This document shows, piece by piece, positions 63,621 to 64,000 of a stretch of DNA of 64,000 bases. The DNA is from Coffea arabica (Eukaryota > Streptophyta > Magnoliopsida > Gentianales > Rubiaceae). A program made the translations under genes and the position numbers. Position 1 is the first letter of the stretch; every line of letters begins with the position of its first letter. The notes under the pieces were generated by a model, which had not been told where the DNA came from, made no database searches, and saw only the letters and a program-made list of their open reading frames with translations. The stretch lies in contig NC_092312.1 of assembly GCF_036785885.1 (NCBI RefSeq), positions 23,268,001 to 23,332,000 of the forward strand. Reading direction: 5' to 3'.

Positions 63621-64000
63621 TCACAGTAGCTGAAAAAACAGTGCATAATGAAACCTGACAGATGCATCTGGAGAAAAGGCTGTTCTTTGGCCTTTTCCTT
63701 TGAGAAGACATAATCCAGGATCCAACCTCAGAATCTGTTTCACCATTTCGACGTTCCCCATGATTGCAGCTACATCTAGAGGCCGAAAACCACCTCTGTC
63801 AAATTCTCTAGCCAGCTTCTTGTTGTGCTTCATAAGCTCAATCACAAATCTAACATGTCCACCTTTAATTGCAACATGTAGAACAGACTCCGGAGGATTA
63901 CCAAATGCAACATCATCAAGAAGGGATGGATTTTCTTGAAGCATTTTGTTTAGTATTTCAGTATCTCCCTTGTGAGCAGCATCAATTACCCTTTTTTTGC
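63621..64000 (-). pseudogene. Ankyrin-repeat gene, truncated, joined to a PGG-tail remnant (partial)
   Basis: The minus frame runs from the window edge to a stop at 63621-63623. It shows ankyrin repeats: VIDAAHKGDTEILNKMLQEN, SVLHVAIKGGHVRFVIELMK, GGFRPLDVAAIMGNVEMVKQ. After KGKGQRTA, where a further repeat would be expected, it reads FSPDASVRFHYALF and ends. That tail matches APDESVRFRYVL of the PGG pseudogene at 4.1 kb, also at DNA level. So an internal deletion seems to have joined the repeats to the last part of the membrane domain, or this is a decayed copy. The N-terminus lies outside the window. Plant proteins of this type (ACD6/BDA1-like) act in defence signalling; this copy is probably not functional. 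Confidence 0.75.

Noticed and set aside
63353-63667. 104-codon minus frame overlapping the end of the ankyrin fragment
   Set aside because: It is in another frame than the ankyrin coding sequence and shows no recognisable features; probably chance.

Overview
This is plant nuclear DNA, most likely from a eudicot; I cannot name the genus. The signs are small multi-exon genes with GT..AG introns, an eS7 ribosomal protein gene with a telo-box and site II promoter, an ankyrin/PGG gene family, and many plant-type transposons (MULE, hAT-like, CACTA, Helitron, tRNA-derived SINEs, LTR remnants). Most of the window is AT-rich and non-coding. Exon models below were assembled by hand from splice sites, intron phase and paralogue comparison, without transcript evidence.

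Layout. 1-1824: right part of a Mutator-like element (MULE) holding the 3' exons of a transposase-like gene (+) and, convergent to it, a complete two-exon GRF-zinc-finger gene (-). 1825-5040: a segment present twice, interrupted in its first copy by an hAT-like element, with a clean tRNA-derived SINE and a frameshifted ankyrin/PGG pseudogene between the copies. 5.7-32.8 kb: five paralogous small genes (called A to E here), all built from an exon 1 starting MA..., a presequence-like exon 2, variable middle exons with one hydrophobic segment, and a short Gly/Asp- or Arg-rich last exon. Intron phases agree across all five. C and E are arms of an inverted duplication. I do not recognise the family; the N-termini suggest import into mitochondria. 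Between the genes lie MULE and hAT-like elements, a SINE in an intron of D, SSRs and purine/pyrimidine-skewed tracts.

33.2-35.8 kb: a MULE-like element holding two hAT-like elements, one inside the other. 38.7-42.2 kb: complete gene for ribosomal protein eS7 with a 5'UTR intron and recognisable promoter motifs; it is the only well-known housekeeping gene here. 43.36-49.66 kb: a non-autonomous Helitron with TC start, perfect 3' hairpin and CTAG end in an A/T target, carrying a gypsy-type pol remnant. 50.35-54.71 kb: a decayed, apparently intronless mitochondrial ClpB/HSP100 copy interrupted by a probable solo LTR with 5-bp target duplication. 54.7-62.3 kb: arrays of the motif AGTAAGTTT flanking a decayed CACTA (En/Spm) transposase. 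62.38-63.30 kb: a short MULE with perfect 9-bp target duplication. 63.6-64.0 kb: 3' end of an ankyrin-repeat gene whose last codons match the PGG pseudogene tail at 4.1 kb.

Most genes here do not form a pathway. The main point of interest is the five-gene family, which is dispersed over 27 kb on both strands and seems to be diversifying in its middle exons while keeping its gene architecture.
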